From Oreocharis arfaki (Eukaryota > Chordata > Aves > Passeriformes > Paramythiidae): DNA of 64,000 bases. Positions 11,146 to 23,914 of this stretch are shown here, piece by piece. Within the stretch, counting starts at the first letter, position 1, and every line of letters begins with the position of its first letter. Location: positions 4,886 through 68,885 of the forward strand of contig VZRR01009806.1 of assembly GCA_013398015.1 (NCBI GenBank), given 5' to 3'. The notes below the pieces were generated by a model that saw only the letters and a list, made by a program, of their open reading frames with translations, searched no databases and was not told where the DNA came from. A program made the translations under genes and the position numbers.

Positions 11146-14100
11146 ATAAGCTGAAAGGTAAAGATAGTAGTAATTTGGAAATTTTAAAGAAAAATCTAAA
11201 ATATCATATCCTCTTCACAAAGTCATTATGGGCTATTTATAGAACTCTAAGTGGCGTTTTCTCAAATGCCATGATTTATGATCAGCTTCCATACATATTT
11301 AAACAAGGTACAAAATTTAGACTTACAGTAGAAAAAACCTGTGAAGTAACACTGGCTATATTCATAGATTTCAGAGGTGCTATGGGATTGGAATACAATT
11401 CAGAAACTCAATATGTCTTATAAATAGCTCCTAAATTCTTGTCAAGTGTACTCTTTCCTCCTTTACTCAAAAAGTAGTAGAATAAAAATAGTAGTATTAT
11501 ATAAACACCTTTAAATTGAAACCTACATATATAGAAAGTTTGACTCTGGAGTTGAATTTTGACCCTATTGACCATAAAAGATTATGCAATCTCTAATAGC
11601 TCCCACATGCCTAATTCAGCTACAGTCATTTGAAAATCTTTAAAAGCATTCACCTCATCTACAGTTTGACCTAGATTCTAGTCATATTACTGAGCATGTT
11701 ACTGATACAGGGCCTAGAAATATCTTTATATAAGCAAATCCCCCAAAATTATGAAACAAACATCAGTAAGGCAGTTTAAAAATAGGCCACAAAAAATCAC
11801 TAGAAATATTTCATTTTAATAAAATCAGTATTTTATCTTTGAAAATCCTGACACATTCTATAGTCTTGGGGTTTGTTGGTTGTCTTTTGAGAAAAGCTTA
11901 ACTTTAAGTAATTTGTTTGGATTTAGAATTAAATCTTTCATAAATTCCAGCTCTATGTATATTATTTCTCCATGGAGTAAGCACCACCTTCTTGTCAATA
12001 TGAAAGAATATTCTAAGTGCTGAAATTCCTTTGACATTTGTCATATTCTTTCATGGATGCCACTGAAGCTGTGTGGATTCATGTTAGCCATAATTTCTTG
12101 TTTAAAAACAGGTTGCACATGTAAGTAAAACACAGGAATGGTGAATAGGACATTGAATTGAAGAGTAGCTAAATTTGGTTAGTAAGAATGTTGTCTCATA
12201 ACTGATAGCAAGGCCATATCCGTTTACTAAAACGTGAAAGCAACCTCCTTCTCTTCTTTGGTCTGTACTCTTTAATTGTTCTGTGTTCTTACATCATCTA
12301 TTTGTACTTGGAGGAATGCAGCGAGTTTATACATCTTTATATATATTGGACAAAAATGGCGTGATCAAGATGTATGAATATTGGTCAAAGAACATATGAA
12401 ATTCAGTAACTTCAATTCTTTTGGGACAATCAATTTTTTACGTCTCAATTTTTCAATGAGGTGCATGTGGAGATGGAAGTGACATTGAAATTTTCTTCAG
12501 AATTTTCCCTTTCACATCACAAGCCATTTCAAATGTTGCATAGTCAAATTATTTTCTTTTAAAAATCTCTTTATGACCATGAATTAGAGTTTATTACAAA
12601 TTTTCCAAGAAATCTGTAGCTGAAAACTATGTGCAACAGAGCAAAAGAGTTGAGGATCCATAATCAAAATAGTAACATTCAACATGCCTGAGCTGAAGTG
12701 AATTTTTACTATATTAAATTAGTTCTCTTCCATGAAGAAACACTCTCAGAGAGCAGTAGGAATTTTTCCTTAATAAGAAAGACAAATGAAGACTAATTAA
12801 TATTAAATAGTATGAATTTCTATACAAATAAAATTACAAAATGGGACATATTTAACCAAATAATGTGTTCTTGGGATGCTGCTGTTAGTATCCCTGAAAG
12901 GGTAGAGCTCAAGTATATCTGGGGTTTATGCATAAGTAGTCTGCTTATATTACATGCTCAGAATTTACTGGAATGTAAATTCCTAAGGAATGTAGGAGTG
13001 TATTGGTAGAATAATTTTATTTGTGGCATCTTTCCCAGATTTAGAAATAAAGTAGAACTTCTATGATAATTTGGTTTGACCTATTGCATAATGTGACAAG
13101 GAATTCCAATTGAAGAAAAAATTATATAAGGCTGTGTTCTCTGCAAAAAATGACCATGTTCTTTAAAACAACATTTAATTTCTCTCAGGGACTGCAGTAA
13201 CAGAAATTTCATTACATTGCTTCATAAATTATTCCACTTCTGTGATTAGTCCCACTCTTTATCAGTTGGCACATAATTGTTAACCCGAGTAAATTTTTCC
13301 AGTGTAAAGTTTTAACGTTATTTTTCTGATGCACCTTTTCCTAGGTTAAAAATCTGCACAGTCTCCTATACAAAGATCATAAATTACCTCTACATTTTAA
13401 CTTCTCTGCTGGGAGGGAAGATTTTGACAATTTTGTTCCATTTTCCCCCTGATCAAAGATTAAGAGACAGTACAATCCAGGTAATATATGCAAAGAAGAA
13501 AGTGGTATTTGTGTTTCATGTCTAAGATTTTTAGATGTGTCTAAATTTTCTCAGATGAATTCCTTCAGGAAAAAAAGTAAAGAACTTTAAAAAAATAAGC
13601 AATGTCATTTATATATGTCAATTCCATTGAGAAAAAAAGTCTAATTGCTTGTAGGCTGCTACAGAGTTACACTGGCCTAGGTCTGTGATTGGTTTCATTG
13701 CCTTTTACACACCGAAACTTTGCTATATTCTAAACACAGACTTAAAACTCATGGTTGTTTTCAGAGAAATTGGGGAAAATTGAAAAAAAAAAAAAAAACA
13801 GGCTTAAATATCTGTTGTGCAATTATATGCATGATAGCAATGGCCAAAATCAGACATTTTTATAAAAAGAAGGAAAAGATTCATAGACTTTATGTACTTG
13901 TGTGTTATATATATTTGCATGGAAAGATGAAGTTCTGAAGAAAGAGGAAATAAAAAAAATGATTATTTAAGGTTTATGAACCTGGTAAGAGACCAAATGT
14001 GGGAAGATCATTTCACCAGCAGAAAGAGGAAACATTTATGCTGGAAGTGTACCTTGTGGTGTGTACTGGCGTGGAGCAAAAACTTGTCCCACTAGCTCTT

Positions 14101-14192
14101 ATTGCAAAATTCTTATTAACTTCAGTCTGTGTGTAGAGTGGGTTCAAATCTTTCACAGAATCCAGAGATCAGAGTCAAGTAACATAGCTCAC

Positions 14193-14237
14193 CTTCCCCA
14201 AGGTAACCTTACTCTGCATTAATAGCTGCAGAGTAAC
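14193..14237 (-). other. Weak candidate mini-exon (45 nt)
   Basis: On the minus strand an acceptor-like 'ccacctgttccag' is followed by 15 open codons reading VTLQLLMQSKVTLGK and then the donor GTGAGC, giving a phase 0-0 exon of 45 nt. The block contains an inverted TCTGCA..TGCAGA that could bias the match. Short length makes chance likely. Confidence 0.12.
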
Positions 14238-15043
14238 CTGGAACAGGTGGTACAATGCAGTAACTCATAGTTAATAGACGTCTTTATAGAACATATGTGC
14301 AGCCACAGCTCTGCATCGTTGTCATGAGCCATGAATTCCACAGGAACATATCAGTGCTGAAAGGAATTGCACCTTTCTTTCACAAATTTTGTGATTCCTC
14401 CAAAATACTTTACTAGTACTGAATCTCATCTCCACATTTCAAAACAGCATTTAGTTTTCAAAATATGACAAAGATGGACTTTCTTTCCCTAGCTACACAA
14501 AGATATGAAAGTACAGGTACAAGTGACAATTAAGAATGGCAAAGGTGAAAAAGAGAAACACAGAAAGAATAGAAAATGTAAGATTTCCTGTGCAAATGTA
14601 ACACGAAAATATTAATATATATCTTAATATTTTTCTTCTTCTTGTCTGCTAATATCGAATGGTTGTTCCTTGTTTAAGTGACACCCCGCAAATCATATTC
14701 TGACCATTCTATTTCTCCAATAGCCATTTCTTAGATGTGACATGATTCTTTTCTTTTGTGAAGACAATATTTAATGAAATTGTTGAGCTTGATAGTCAAT
14801 ATACAAACCAAAGCTTAAGCTGAATTGAGTCCAAAAGGTGCAGAATATATGTTAAAGAGTTTGGGCTAAACTCACTAATTCTGGGGAAGAGATGAAACAC
14901 CATGCCTTTGGTAAGACCAACCAAATCAAATTTGTAAAACAATGTTTTCTGAACCAAGAGCATCTGCTCACACACAACTTTGAAATACTGTCATTCTTCA
15001 TAATTTTTTTGTTTCCTGTACATTATTTTTTCTACTCCACCAG

Positions 15044-15100
15044 AAGCTCTGGATTATGTGATGCTGATTGTTAGCCACAGTGGCAAACCTCCACGACTGG
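15044..15100 (+). CDS. Candidate internal coding exon, 57 nt, phase 1-1
   Basis: The acceptor is strong: a pyrimidine-rich stretch (tttcctgtacattattttttctactccaccag) ends at 15043. The donor CTGG|GTGAGT at 15101 is near-consensus. Of the three frames only one is open. It starts with the last two bases of a split codon (xAA, so E, K or Q) and reads ALDYVMLIVSHSGKPPRL, then G of the next split codon. Both introns are therefore phase 1, the symmetric class common in secreted and membrane proteins. The residue mix is protein-like rather than the F/L/K-rich output of surrounding AT-rich DNA. I do not recognise the protein. The frame at 14892-15074 overlaps it in another frame and is a shadow. A chance match to splice consensus cannot be excluded without transcript or cross-species data. 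Confidence 0.42.
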
Positions 15101-15670
15101 GTGAGTTTCCCTCCTAGTCTCTTAGTAGTGACTCTCTACAGTTCAGAACTTTTTTTCAGAATATATTGTGCTTGAGTTGTACTGTGTAACTGTATGGCCT
15201 TCAAAATTATGATAAAATATAGAAAGATTCTCAGCAATCAAATCCTGGATTTTTTTTTTAAAGATAATTAAAAAAAAGAGTCACACTTATCTTTAAGGTG
15301 TTAACAGTGACATCATTGCGCACAGATGAGAATTTCATGCCTGAAATTATACCCCTTTTCAAAGGAAGGATTTAGTGGATTTCAGCCTACAATATATTGC
15401 CAAAATGAAAACCTAAGAGAGTGCTCCATTAGAATGATTTTTGGGTTTTAATTTTTGCTAGTTTGAATCAACTTAGGTTATTACTATTTTTGTTGTTTTG
15501 AGGGAAGAGATAGATTCCAATGAAGGTCAGAATACATATTTTTTGAAAAAAATCTCCTTTCACTGTAGCTAACCATATAGGAAAGAGCAGTGTTACCAGA
15601 CAGCCTGCACACAAACTGGATTCAGACCATATCAGGCAGCTCCTTTCTGAGCAGTGACATTTCACATTCC

Positions 15671-15697
15671 ATGGGCATGGATGGGCATGGATGGGCA
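15671..15697. repeat. Short minisatellite, unit ATGGGCATGG
   Basis: The ten-base unit occurs twice followed by a partial third copy ending in ATGGGCA. It stands out from AT-rich flanks. Perfect copies suggest recent expansion. Confidence 0.85.
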
Positions 15698-16677
15698 GAA
15701 CTGAATTAGCTCCCTCTCTAATCTTTCAGCAAAAGTGCAGTAAGATAGGGACAGCAAGGAAAGTAAAGTGCCCCTCACCCAATTTCATACAAGATATCAG
15801 AAATCTTTTTCTTCTAAGCATAGTTAACTGGGCTACATAAAAACACCCAAATATACAGTTCAGAGTCTTACCATTTGGTCAGTTAAAATTTAAAAAAATA
15901 ATTTACATTTCTTACCAATATGAGGATAACAGTTCATAAAGCTCGATAGTGTTTTTTATAATGTAACCTCTCTTTTGCAAAAGCAATTTATTTCATCATC
16001 CACAATTAATCTGTGCCAACATATGGAGAAGACAAAACCTGTTAAGTCTGTAGACTTTTATAAACTTTTATTTACTAAGAGACTAACTTCTTTCAGCATT
16101 GTCTTTATGTGATTGAAAAAATTGAGACCGTGATTGGCAAATAAAGTTAGAAGCATGAAAATATAAACTCAACAGTCAAAAAACTGGTTAAAATCATCTA
16201 ACAATCTCAACTCACTTCCTTTTACTTTATAATATATCTCTCTAAAGAAAAAGATGTTAAGCAGATGTATGCAAGGGTGTAACACAGATCTTTGAGGATG
16301 TTTTCTGCTGCATTTTGTTCTCCCCTGAGAAGCATGTATTTTTTTCAGTTTGGATGAAATGTTCAAAGAAACCAACTAGCTTATAAAATACCAGCTTTCA
16401 GACTTTTGGTCCCAGTGTGATTGTCTGTGTCTTCTGTAATGAAAAGAGTGAGGTTTATTAGATTGGAGATTATATACTTGACACAAATTTTTCCCCTCCT
16501 TAACTTTTCTTTTCTCCTTCTAAAAATTCATAGCACATTTAAAAATTCTCACTTTTTTTCATTTGTGTAGCCAAATATATTGCATAAGTTCATTAGGAAT
16601 GTATTTACCGAGAAAGGGTGTAAGCCTGATGACATTAAAAGAAAAATGAAGTTCTTTACAATTAGTAATATATTCTC

Positions 16678-16696
16678 TTTTTTTTTTTTTTTTTTT
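16678..16696. repeat. Poly(T) tract
   Basis: Nineteen consecutive T on the plus strand, equivalent to poly(A) on the minus strand. No recognisable retroposed sequence lies next to it. Confidence 0.85.
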
Positions 16697-19221
16697 AGAC
16701 TTATGCTTAAAATACTCCATAGAATTATCATGCAATTTGATTTTTCGCTAGTTTGTCTTTACTGATGAGGAACCAACTTCTCCATTCTTGCTCTTATCTT
16801 GAAGGCTCTTTTTAAGGCAACAGAGCTGTGATGCACAAAACTAGGAACCAAAAGCATTCTGGTAAACCAGTTGAGAATACATTTAAAACCAAGAAAAGCC
16901 TGAAAAAACTGGCTACTTAACCCTTCTTTGTCCTCTGTGACTTATTAAAGTGATGAAATGATGTGAAACAGTTTTTGTATTGCTTTAAAAAGTGAGAAAT
17001 TTAGACATGAAGTGCCAATTAAAAAAAAAAAAAGAGGCAACTCCCAGTAATCTTGCAAAGCCAACAAAAAAATGTTCACTGAGTTCTAAGAAATTTCTAT
17101 GTGTGCTAAGAAAAACTTATGAAACAAATTGCCTCTCTGTACTAAAATGCTACTTTAGAAAGCCTAATTTGTTGCAAATCAGACTAAATTACAACTTAGA
17201 ATGAGAACATTGCTACCTTGAGCTTCACGTTACAATGCTGCATCCTAACAGCGTGTAAGCCATCACAAGATTTAGAGCTCTGCTCAATCAGGGACAACAA
17301 AATTAGAAATAAATAGAGAGGGATCAATACGAAGTGTTGTCTGGCATAATGAAACAGCCCCTAGGTAGAAAATCTATTTTATTTCTCTCTCAGCAGCTGT
17401 ACTTTTCGACAATCTCTGACCCAGTCCAGTAAACAGTCAGGTTATTTATTTTATTGAGAAAAAACACGGAGTTACATGTCTTATATCACACAAATACCAT
17501 TATGTTGATCAATGAAGTGGTTAAACAATTTAGTTTTTATTGCTAAAGACACTTCTGTTGACAATGTTTTTATTTAATACAAGATTAAGAATTACCTTGT
17601 ATTTTATGCTGTTATGGCAATCAATGTTTAGCAGGTAATGCCATCCACCGTGCTTTTGTGCAACATCAGACTTAGTGCCAGATGTTGTTGAGTAATGACG
17701 GAAACGAAAATATTCCTTATATGATTGAGCACTCAGTATCTAGTGTGGAATGCTCAGATCTTTTATGTTTATGTCAAGGTGTAAGGAAATACTTGTCTGT
17801 ATATATTGAGATTTTTAATAATGAACATTATGCCCCTCATGCCTCTTTATGTCTTTTTTTTCAAAACCTCCCTGGATTATGAAAATTCTGCTTCTGCACT
17901 TGCTCATGGGTAGTTCAGTCAATAGAGATACAGACCATGATTTCAAATCTATTTTATGGGAATTAAGACGTTCTTAACACTTTCAGCTATTTGTAAGTGG
18001 ATGACCTTGGCAGTCTTTGCAGATTGCTATTGACTGGCCCTGTTACTGCGCTATCAACAACAAAAACAACAAGAGCAAAACCAAACAAAAAAAGGATGTG
18101 AGGTATATATGTGTCCAAGCACACAAAAGCACTTTATGTCTATAATGAAGGCATAATGCCACTGAGTTCAGAGTTTGAAATATGTTCCATCTCCTTTTGA
18201 CAAGCTCAAGAAACTTCACAATATATTCTATATCTTGTTCCAAGTGTGAACTGATTTAGATTCTATTCAAAGCTGTCACAACTCCAGAGATTTCATTGCT
18301 CATTTATGCAGGTATTACTAAGTAAATAATAATGTTTTAAATGAAATGCCAAGGGCAAGATAAAAAAGGGGAAAAAATAGGATGTGGCATCACTACCACA
18401 TTGATACTTTTTTTTCTTAGAATTACTACATAGAGCTTAAATAAGTCATTAAATTCTTGACATTTATAGAGCAGAGCTGCCATAATACCCGTATTATGAA
18501 ATCTGCTTGCACAGGGAAAAGGACTTCTTTATTTTTAATTTTTTGTTCCAGTGAAGTTATGAATGTCTTGAGCCATCCACAAAAACCATCGGTCAGTCAA
18601 AATCTCCTTCCTACCATTAATATCTGAAACAGAAGCAAGGAATTACATATTTTGTAAAATTTTGTAAGGTTTTGATAGTAAAAAACCTCTCTCCTGATGG
18701 AGGAGTTAGAATATTTTATTGCTTTGGCTGTGTCTATTTCTATATTCAGGCTACGATTACTTAGAAGTCTAGAAGATGGTAAGGTTACGTGTGTGTGTTA
18801 AACTAGCAGCATTAAAGAGTCTATCTTGCAAATCAGTAAATGGGATGATTAAGTCTGACTGCTATGGGTGCTCATTACTTAGCATACAACAGTGTTATTC
18901 TGAACCTTGTAAGTATGAACGTTTAGATCTCAAACTACAAAAACAGATGATAAATTTGCATCCAAGAGTAGAAAAGATAGTTTTCATGTGTTTGTTCTAA
19001 CTTTTTAAGCTATGTTTCAGTAACAGTGCTTGGTTTATGTATTTCACATTCAATAACAACTAAACAATTGAATTTTAGAAAATGTACTTGCCAAAAAAAC
19101 CTACAATCATGTTCAGTTAAAATTTTGATTTGGTCTAATAATTGGCAATGATTTTGTTTTTGTCTTTGGTTTGTTTTTTTTTCTCTATAAATTCTATATC
19201 TTTCACTGTGCAATCTAATAC

Positions 19222-19934
19222 AGGGAGCGAGAGGCTGAAGAGCAGTGCTGTGGAGAGGGACCAGGGGGTCCTGGTTGACGGAGGGTTGAATGTGAGCCAA
19301 CAGTGCCCTGGCAGCTGGGAGGGCCAACCTGGAGTGTCCTGAGGGGCATCAGGCACAGCATCGCCAGCTGGGCAAGGGAGGGGATTGTCCTGCTCTGCTC
19401 TGCACTGGGGTGGCCTCACCTCGACTGCTGAGGGCAGTTTTGGGTGCCTCAATATAAAACAGACATTGAATTTTCAGAAAGTGTCCGAAGGAGAGCAACA
19501 AAGGGTCTGGTGAAGGGTCTGGAAGGGCAACCTTATTAAGATTGGCTGAGGTCACTTGTTCTGTTCAGCCTGGAGAAGACTGAGGGGAGACCTTGTCTCA
19601 GTCTGCAACTTCCTCATGAGAGGAAGAGGAGGGGCAGGCACTGATCTCTTCTCCCTCATGACCAGTGACAAGACTCAAAGAAAAGGCATGAAGCTGAGTC
19701 GGAGGAGGTTTAGATTAAATATCAGGAAAAGGTTTTTCACCCAGATGGTGTTTGGGCACTGGAACAGGCTCCCCAGGGAAGTGGTCACAGCACCAAGCCT
19801 GACATAGTTCAAGAAGTGTTTGGACAATGCTTTCTGGCACGTGGTGTGACTCTTGTGGTGTCCTGTGCAGGGCCAGGAGCTAGACTTGATGTTCCTTGTG
19901 GGTTTCTCCTGACTAAGCATATTCTATGATTCTA
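19222..19934 (+). mobile_element. CR1 LINE, 5'-truncated, intact 3' end
   Basis: This is the clearest transposon in the window. It covers the last part of CR1 and its 3' untranslated region in sense orientation. Recognisable blocks include 'ggtcctggttgac', 'gaatgtgagccaacagtg', 'tctgcactggggtggcctcacctcgac', 'acattgaa', 'ttcagcctggagaagactgaggggagacct', 'tggaacaggctccccagggaagtgg' and the terminal ATTCTATGATTCTA at 19921-19934. The loss of the 5' part is typical of CR1 reverse transcription that stops early. Several short frames on both strands here are remnants or shadows of the element. No clear target duplication is visible, as usual for CR1. Confidence 0.95.
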
Positions 19935-22900
19935 ACAAATCTGGATGAATTTAAATACTTACTGAAAATATGAAGATTAGAAAGCAACGTCATCTGATAT
20001 TTCTAGTATCAGATATTAAGAGCAAAAAATAATACGGCCAGACACACTGAATTTATTTTATTCTACTCTTCACAGAATCACTAAAAAAGAGTAGACAAGG
20101 TACATAACTACTGTTTCAGCTATAAATTTGTGATGACGTAATATTGCTGTAACACTTCAACTGTGGGTGGGAGGGGACACCATCTGCCCAGTTTTAATTC
20201 AATTAAAATAAGCCCCCTGAGATATCACCTCTTCCTCAGCTGTTTAGAAACAGGTCATTACTTTATCTGACATCTCAGCCACCATCTGCTAAGAAATTTT
20301 GTCTCTTCGTCTGTCTGCTTTTTTATATATCATTCCACAGAAATGTAAAGACGGGAAAAAACAGTAAAAAATATTTTTCAGAGGTATCTCAAAAATCTCT
20401 TATCAGAAATTATAAATCTAAATTGCAAAGACACTGCATTTTTTCTTTATTTTATAGCTCAAAAATGTGTCTCTGGATTTAATATTAGTTCTGAATGATT
20501 AAAATCTATTATTAAAACAGTATATTTCTACCATATTCTATTTGATCACCTTATTGTTCATGTTCATTGATCAAGTTCATTGTTCATCTCTCCCATCTCA
20601 AGAATTTGAGTTTTCTGTTCTATGACAATAGCAAGGTTTTGGGTAAACTTGGAGCTCTGTTGTCTTTAATTTGAGGAAGTTTTAACATACAGTTTTAATT
20701 TTTTATTGTTGAACATTTACTAATTTTGATTTCTGCATAATTTAAATTTTGTTTTAATATAAGTATTTGATAGGAATGGAGCTCTGTATTTCCCGCTTGA
20801 ATTAGAACTTATGTCTATTCAGTTGGGGAATGTGACTTAGTATGTCCTGGATATGAAATTTTAATTCTTTTTCCCCCAATATGTTTTCACATGAAAAGGT
20901 TTTCAGAAATGGAGGAACGGATGAACTTCAATGAAATGTGTTCTGAATATGCAAAGACATTTAGGAGAAAAAAAAAACAAAATAAACCCCAAACTAAAAT
21001 CCAATAAAAGGACCGAAAATACTAGGAATTACTTTGAAAAGCTACATAGTAAATTAGAGTTCTGTCATCAGGAGCTAGATTGCATTCTTTTCTATCAAGT
21101 CGAAAAGAAGAGACTATCAACTAAATTGGAAGGTAGCTGTCAAAAGAAAACAACAAGTAATTAGTTGAGTAATCACCAGAACTTGCTTATGGAAAAAATA
21201 CTTTTCATTGGTATGTACCTAAATATCTTTGAAAGCTGATTTCACGAATAGATCAGTAGTGCACGCATGCGTAGACACAACCCAGAGTAGTTAAAAACAG
21301 TGTCCAACTAAGCAGACATTGAAAAAAAAATTATTTGGAATAAATATGGATTCTGCTTGTTCTAAATACTAGTGACATTTAAATAAATGGAAATCTTCCT
21401 TAGATGAGACCTTTTATAAGCATTTTCCAGGGTATTGTTCACATGCTCTCCTAATAAAGCTGGCACAGCCTCTTGATGGAGACAAATAACTGGACTAGAC
21501 AGATGGGTAACCTAGCCCTGCATCACTAATTATACATTCCTCACCAGGACAGTTTTCTATATTAAACACACATTTTTCAAAGCATTTCTTTTCCTTCTGA
21601 AATTTTTATTTGCCACTTCATTCACTACAAAATGACAATGTTACACATAAACCAGTTCTCTAACCATGTTATGCAGTTTTTCTTTTTTTTAAACCTTTAA
21701 TGATAGAAATGGCTAAGTCATCTACAGACATTATTTTACACTTTTATCTCTTTCTTCTTGATTCTTGATATTAACAGAAGAAAAATTTTGGCCTATGAAA
21801 AAAGATAGTACTAATATATACAGATTAATCTCTCAGATTCATTTTCCCCATTTGCCTCTCCATCAATGTCTATGAATTTTCCACTCTGTGCATACATACT
21901 TTCACCATGTGAAATCTGTGGAAATCTCTGGAAATTTGTCTTTTTATAGAATGCAGAAGGATGTTTAAGGTATATGCATACACTTTGTAGTGACTTACAG
22001 TCTAAATGCGTTCATGGACATTTTTGCCTTATCCTTCAAAATTCAATGCCACATTCTAAATTAAAGGCTTAGCTTAGTCCTGACTCTCCCTAAATATTTT
22101 TAAAACTCTTAGTAATTTTCTTTTACAATACAATGGTTCAACACTATTAATTTTGATACCTTCTTCTTATTTTAAAAAATAACAATGTTGTTATTTAGAG
22201 ATTTCTAGAGCTCTCTTGACCCTGCACCTCACTTTCTTTCTGTTTTTTGTGCAAACTTCATCTGTCTTTCATAACAGGCAGGCAAGTGTTCTAAATGTTT
22301 TTTTGGTTTTTTTTTTAGTTTTGCTTAGTTTGAAATTTCAATATGCTATATCTTCTAATTTTTTAACCTTCAATGTGTCAGAAACATTATCGTAAATTAA
22401 TACTGTTTACAAAAGCTGCAATTTTATGAATTTCTTACTTTATTTTCAGGGTGAACACATACCTGCCTTAGCAAAGTTCTTGAATAAGATATTTACGATT
22501 CACTCTCAGTGACATCGCTGAGATCATCAGGTTTTTTTCAGATGGTTCACTAGAGTGAAAAACCCTAGAGCAGAATCTTTTTCGTGATAGTGTAAAGCTC
22601 ATTTCTTCCTCATTGTTGCGGATATTCTATGATAATTTTTGATTAAAAGCTTATGCCAGAAAATTCATAAGCCAGGTGTGAATATTTGTAAAGAGATAAC
22701 ATGTTGTTTATCACCTCCTGTCTTTCCATCAAGGATAGATTGTTTTCTACAGCTTAAAAATGAGGCTGTAAATTCATGCATACATTGTTATGTAAGGTTT
22801 TTACTTTTAATTGGCAGAAAAAAAAAGACTTGCTGAATAGATTCTGGCTTTATAATCCATTTAATTTAATAATGAAAGTAGGATTCTGGACAAGACAGCT

Positions 22901-23480
22901 AAGCCACAAGATTTTACATACCCAAAAGCCTTGTCATCCTGTGGGAACGTAATCCAATTGCACAAAGGCAAGGTTGGACTTGGTGTTCGGAAACCAAAAG
23001 TAGCTTTGAGGAATACATGTTCTTTGATGTACAATGTTTTCATTGTGGAATTGTGCAGCTTGGTTTGTTCTGATGAATAAAACAAGAAATTACCATTTTT
23101 TTTACAATTTGAATGCCATATGGAGATAGGATAGCAGTAGTTGAAAATTGGGTACAGTCCACTCAGCTTTCAACATTGTCACAGTAGGCTGTATTTGCAA
23201 GCTTTATGACTATAATAATGTATCTGTCTGACCAAAACTTAATGCCTGCATCCATACCTTTGGATACTGGACAGTTACAAAAAATACTTGTCCTTCACAT
23301 TTCAAATGTACTTGATGAAAAACTACTTTATTTTTTCTTTCTGAATGAATACATTAAATTTTTGCTCATTGCTCACATTTATAGGTGTTCCAATGAAGGA
23401 TGGAACAATGGAAGCTATCAAATTAATGATGTGTTATCACCTGGTAACATAGGAAAGGTGTAACCTTTTTAATAGGAGAG
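19935..23480. other. Unique AT-rich DNA
   Basis: No gene or transposon recognised. An 'attaaaataagcccc' stretch follows a G-rich segment near 20165-20175. Frames at 20931-21164, 22639-22836, 22861-23085 and 23206-23463 have no domain signature. Confidence 0.55.
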
Positions 23481-23671
23481 ACTAGATTAATGTCATTTCA
23501 GCCAACAGGAGCTGGGAATCAATTTCAATGCTAATCAGTGGTTTAAAGAATAGATTAGTGATGCAGTAACTGCCATTAACCTTTCAAGCACTGCCTCTAC
23601 ATGAAGCTTCCTGCAGAGGTATAAAGCAGTGTGCAGCTGTGACACAAACAGAGCAAACACAATACGAAAGG
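23481..23671 (+). promoter_or_regulatory. Promoter-like block with TATA box and GATTA/TAATC cluster
   Basis: A TATAAA at 23620-23625 sits in the more GC-balanced context 'cctgcagaggtataaagcagtgtgcagctgtg'. About 25-30 bases downstream, 'gacacaaacagagc' would be the transcription start zone, and AAAG|GTATTG at 23670/23671 could be the donor of a short untranslated first exon. Upstream, homeodomain-type GATTA or TAATC cores lie at 23485-23489, 23532-23536 and 23553-23557, with CCATTAACC at 23573-23581. These cores are bound by OTX/CRX/PITX-type proteins among others. The arrangement is suggestive of a tissue-specific promoter. No coding exon downstream could be tied to it, and the donor is weak. 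This is inference from motif layout only. Confidence 0.3.
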
Positions 23672-23756
23672 TATTGAAGATTTTCTTGATCTATTTTATG
23701 ACAAAACTATGCTCCAAACAAGTCTTGCTTAAGAAATAGAAAGCCTTACCCTGTGG

Positions 23757-23870
23757 AAAAAAACCAAAAAAACCCAAACAAATCAAACCAAAAACCAACC
23801 AACCAACCAACCAAAAAAAAAAAAAAACTACCAAAAAACCAACCCAAACACCAACCAACTTTTTAAATAA
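23757..23870. repeat. A/C-rich low-complexity tract with CCAA units
   Basis: Irregular CAAA, CCAA and poly(A) units, including 'accaaccaaccaaccaacc' and a run of A. The minus-strand frame at 23691-23957, with its long GVWVGFLVVFFFFWLVGWLV stretch, is the translation of this tract and is not a membrane protein. Confidence 0.85.
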
Positions 23871-23914
23871 AATACTTATTTTTGAGCTGGAGTTTCTTGA
23901 AAGCAAGCACCACC

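Larger units (their letters stand above)
9895..15043. other. Unique AT-rich DNA with simple repeats
   Basis: No gene was seen apart from the weak minus-strand exon candidate at 14193-14237. Simple tracts are a run of 12 C at 10101-10112, a TATG/TA-rich tract at 11041-11145 and a run of 16 A at 13783-13798. A TAATTA site next to an octamer-type ATGCAAAT motif lies at 10464-10479. The plus-strand frame of 119 codons at 11064-11423 is built partly from the TATG repeat and has no domain. Confidence 0.5.
15101..19221. other. Unique AT-rich DNA
   Basis: No further gene recognised. Contains the 10-bp minisatellite at 15671-15697, a T run at 16678-16696 and an A/C-rich tract at 18056-18096. Short frames at 16580-16765, 17682-17882 and 18776-19000 have no domain signature. 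Confidence 0.55.

Noticed and set aside
11064..11423. 119-codon plus-strand frame
   Set aside because: The N-terminal third is translated TATG/TA repeat; the rest lacks any signature.
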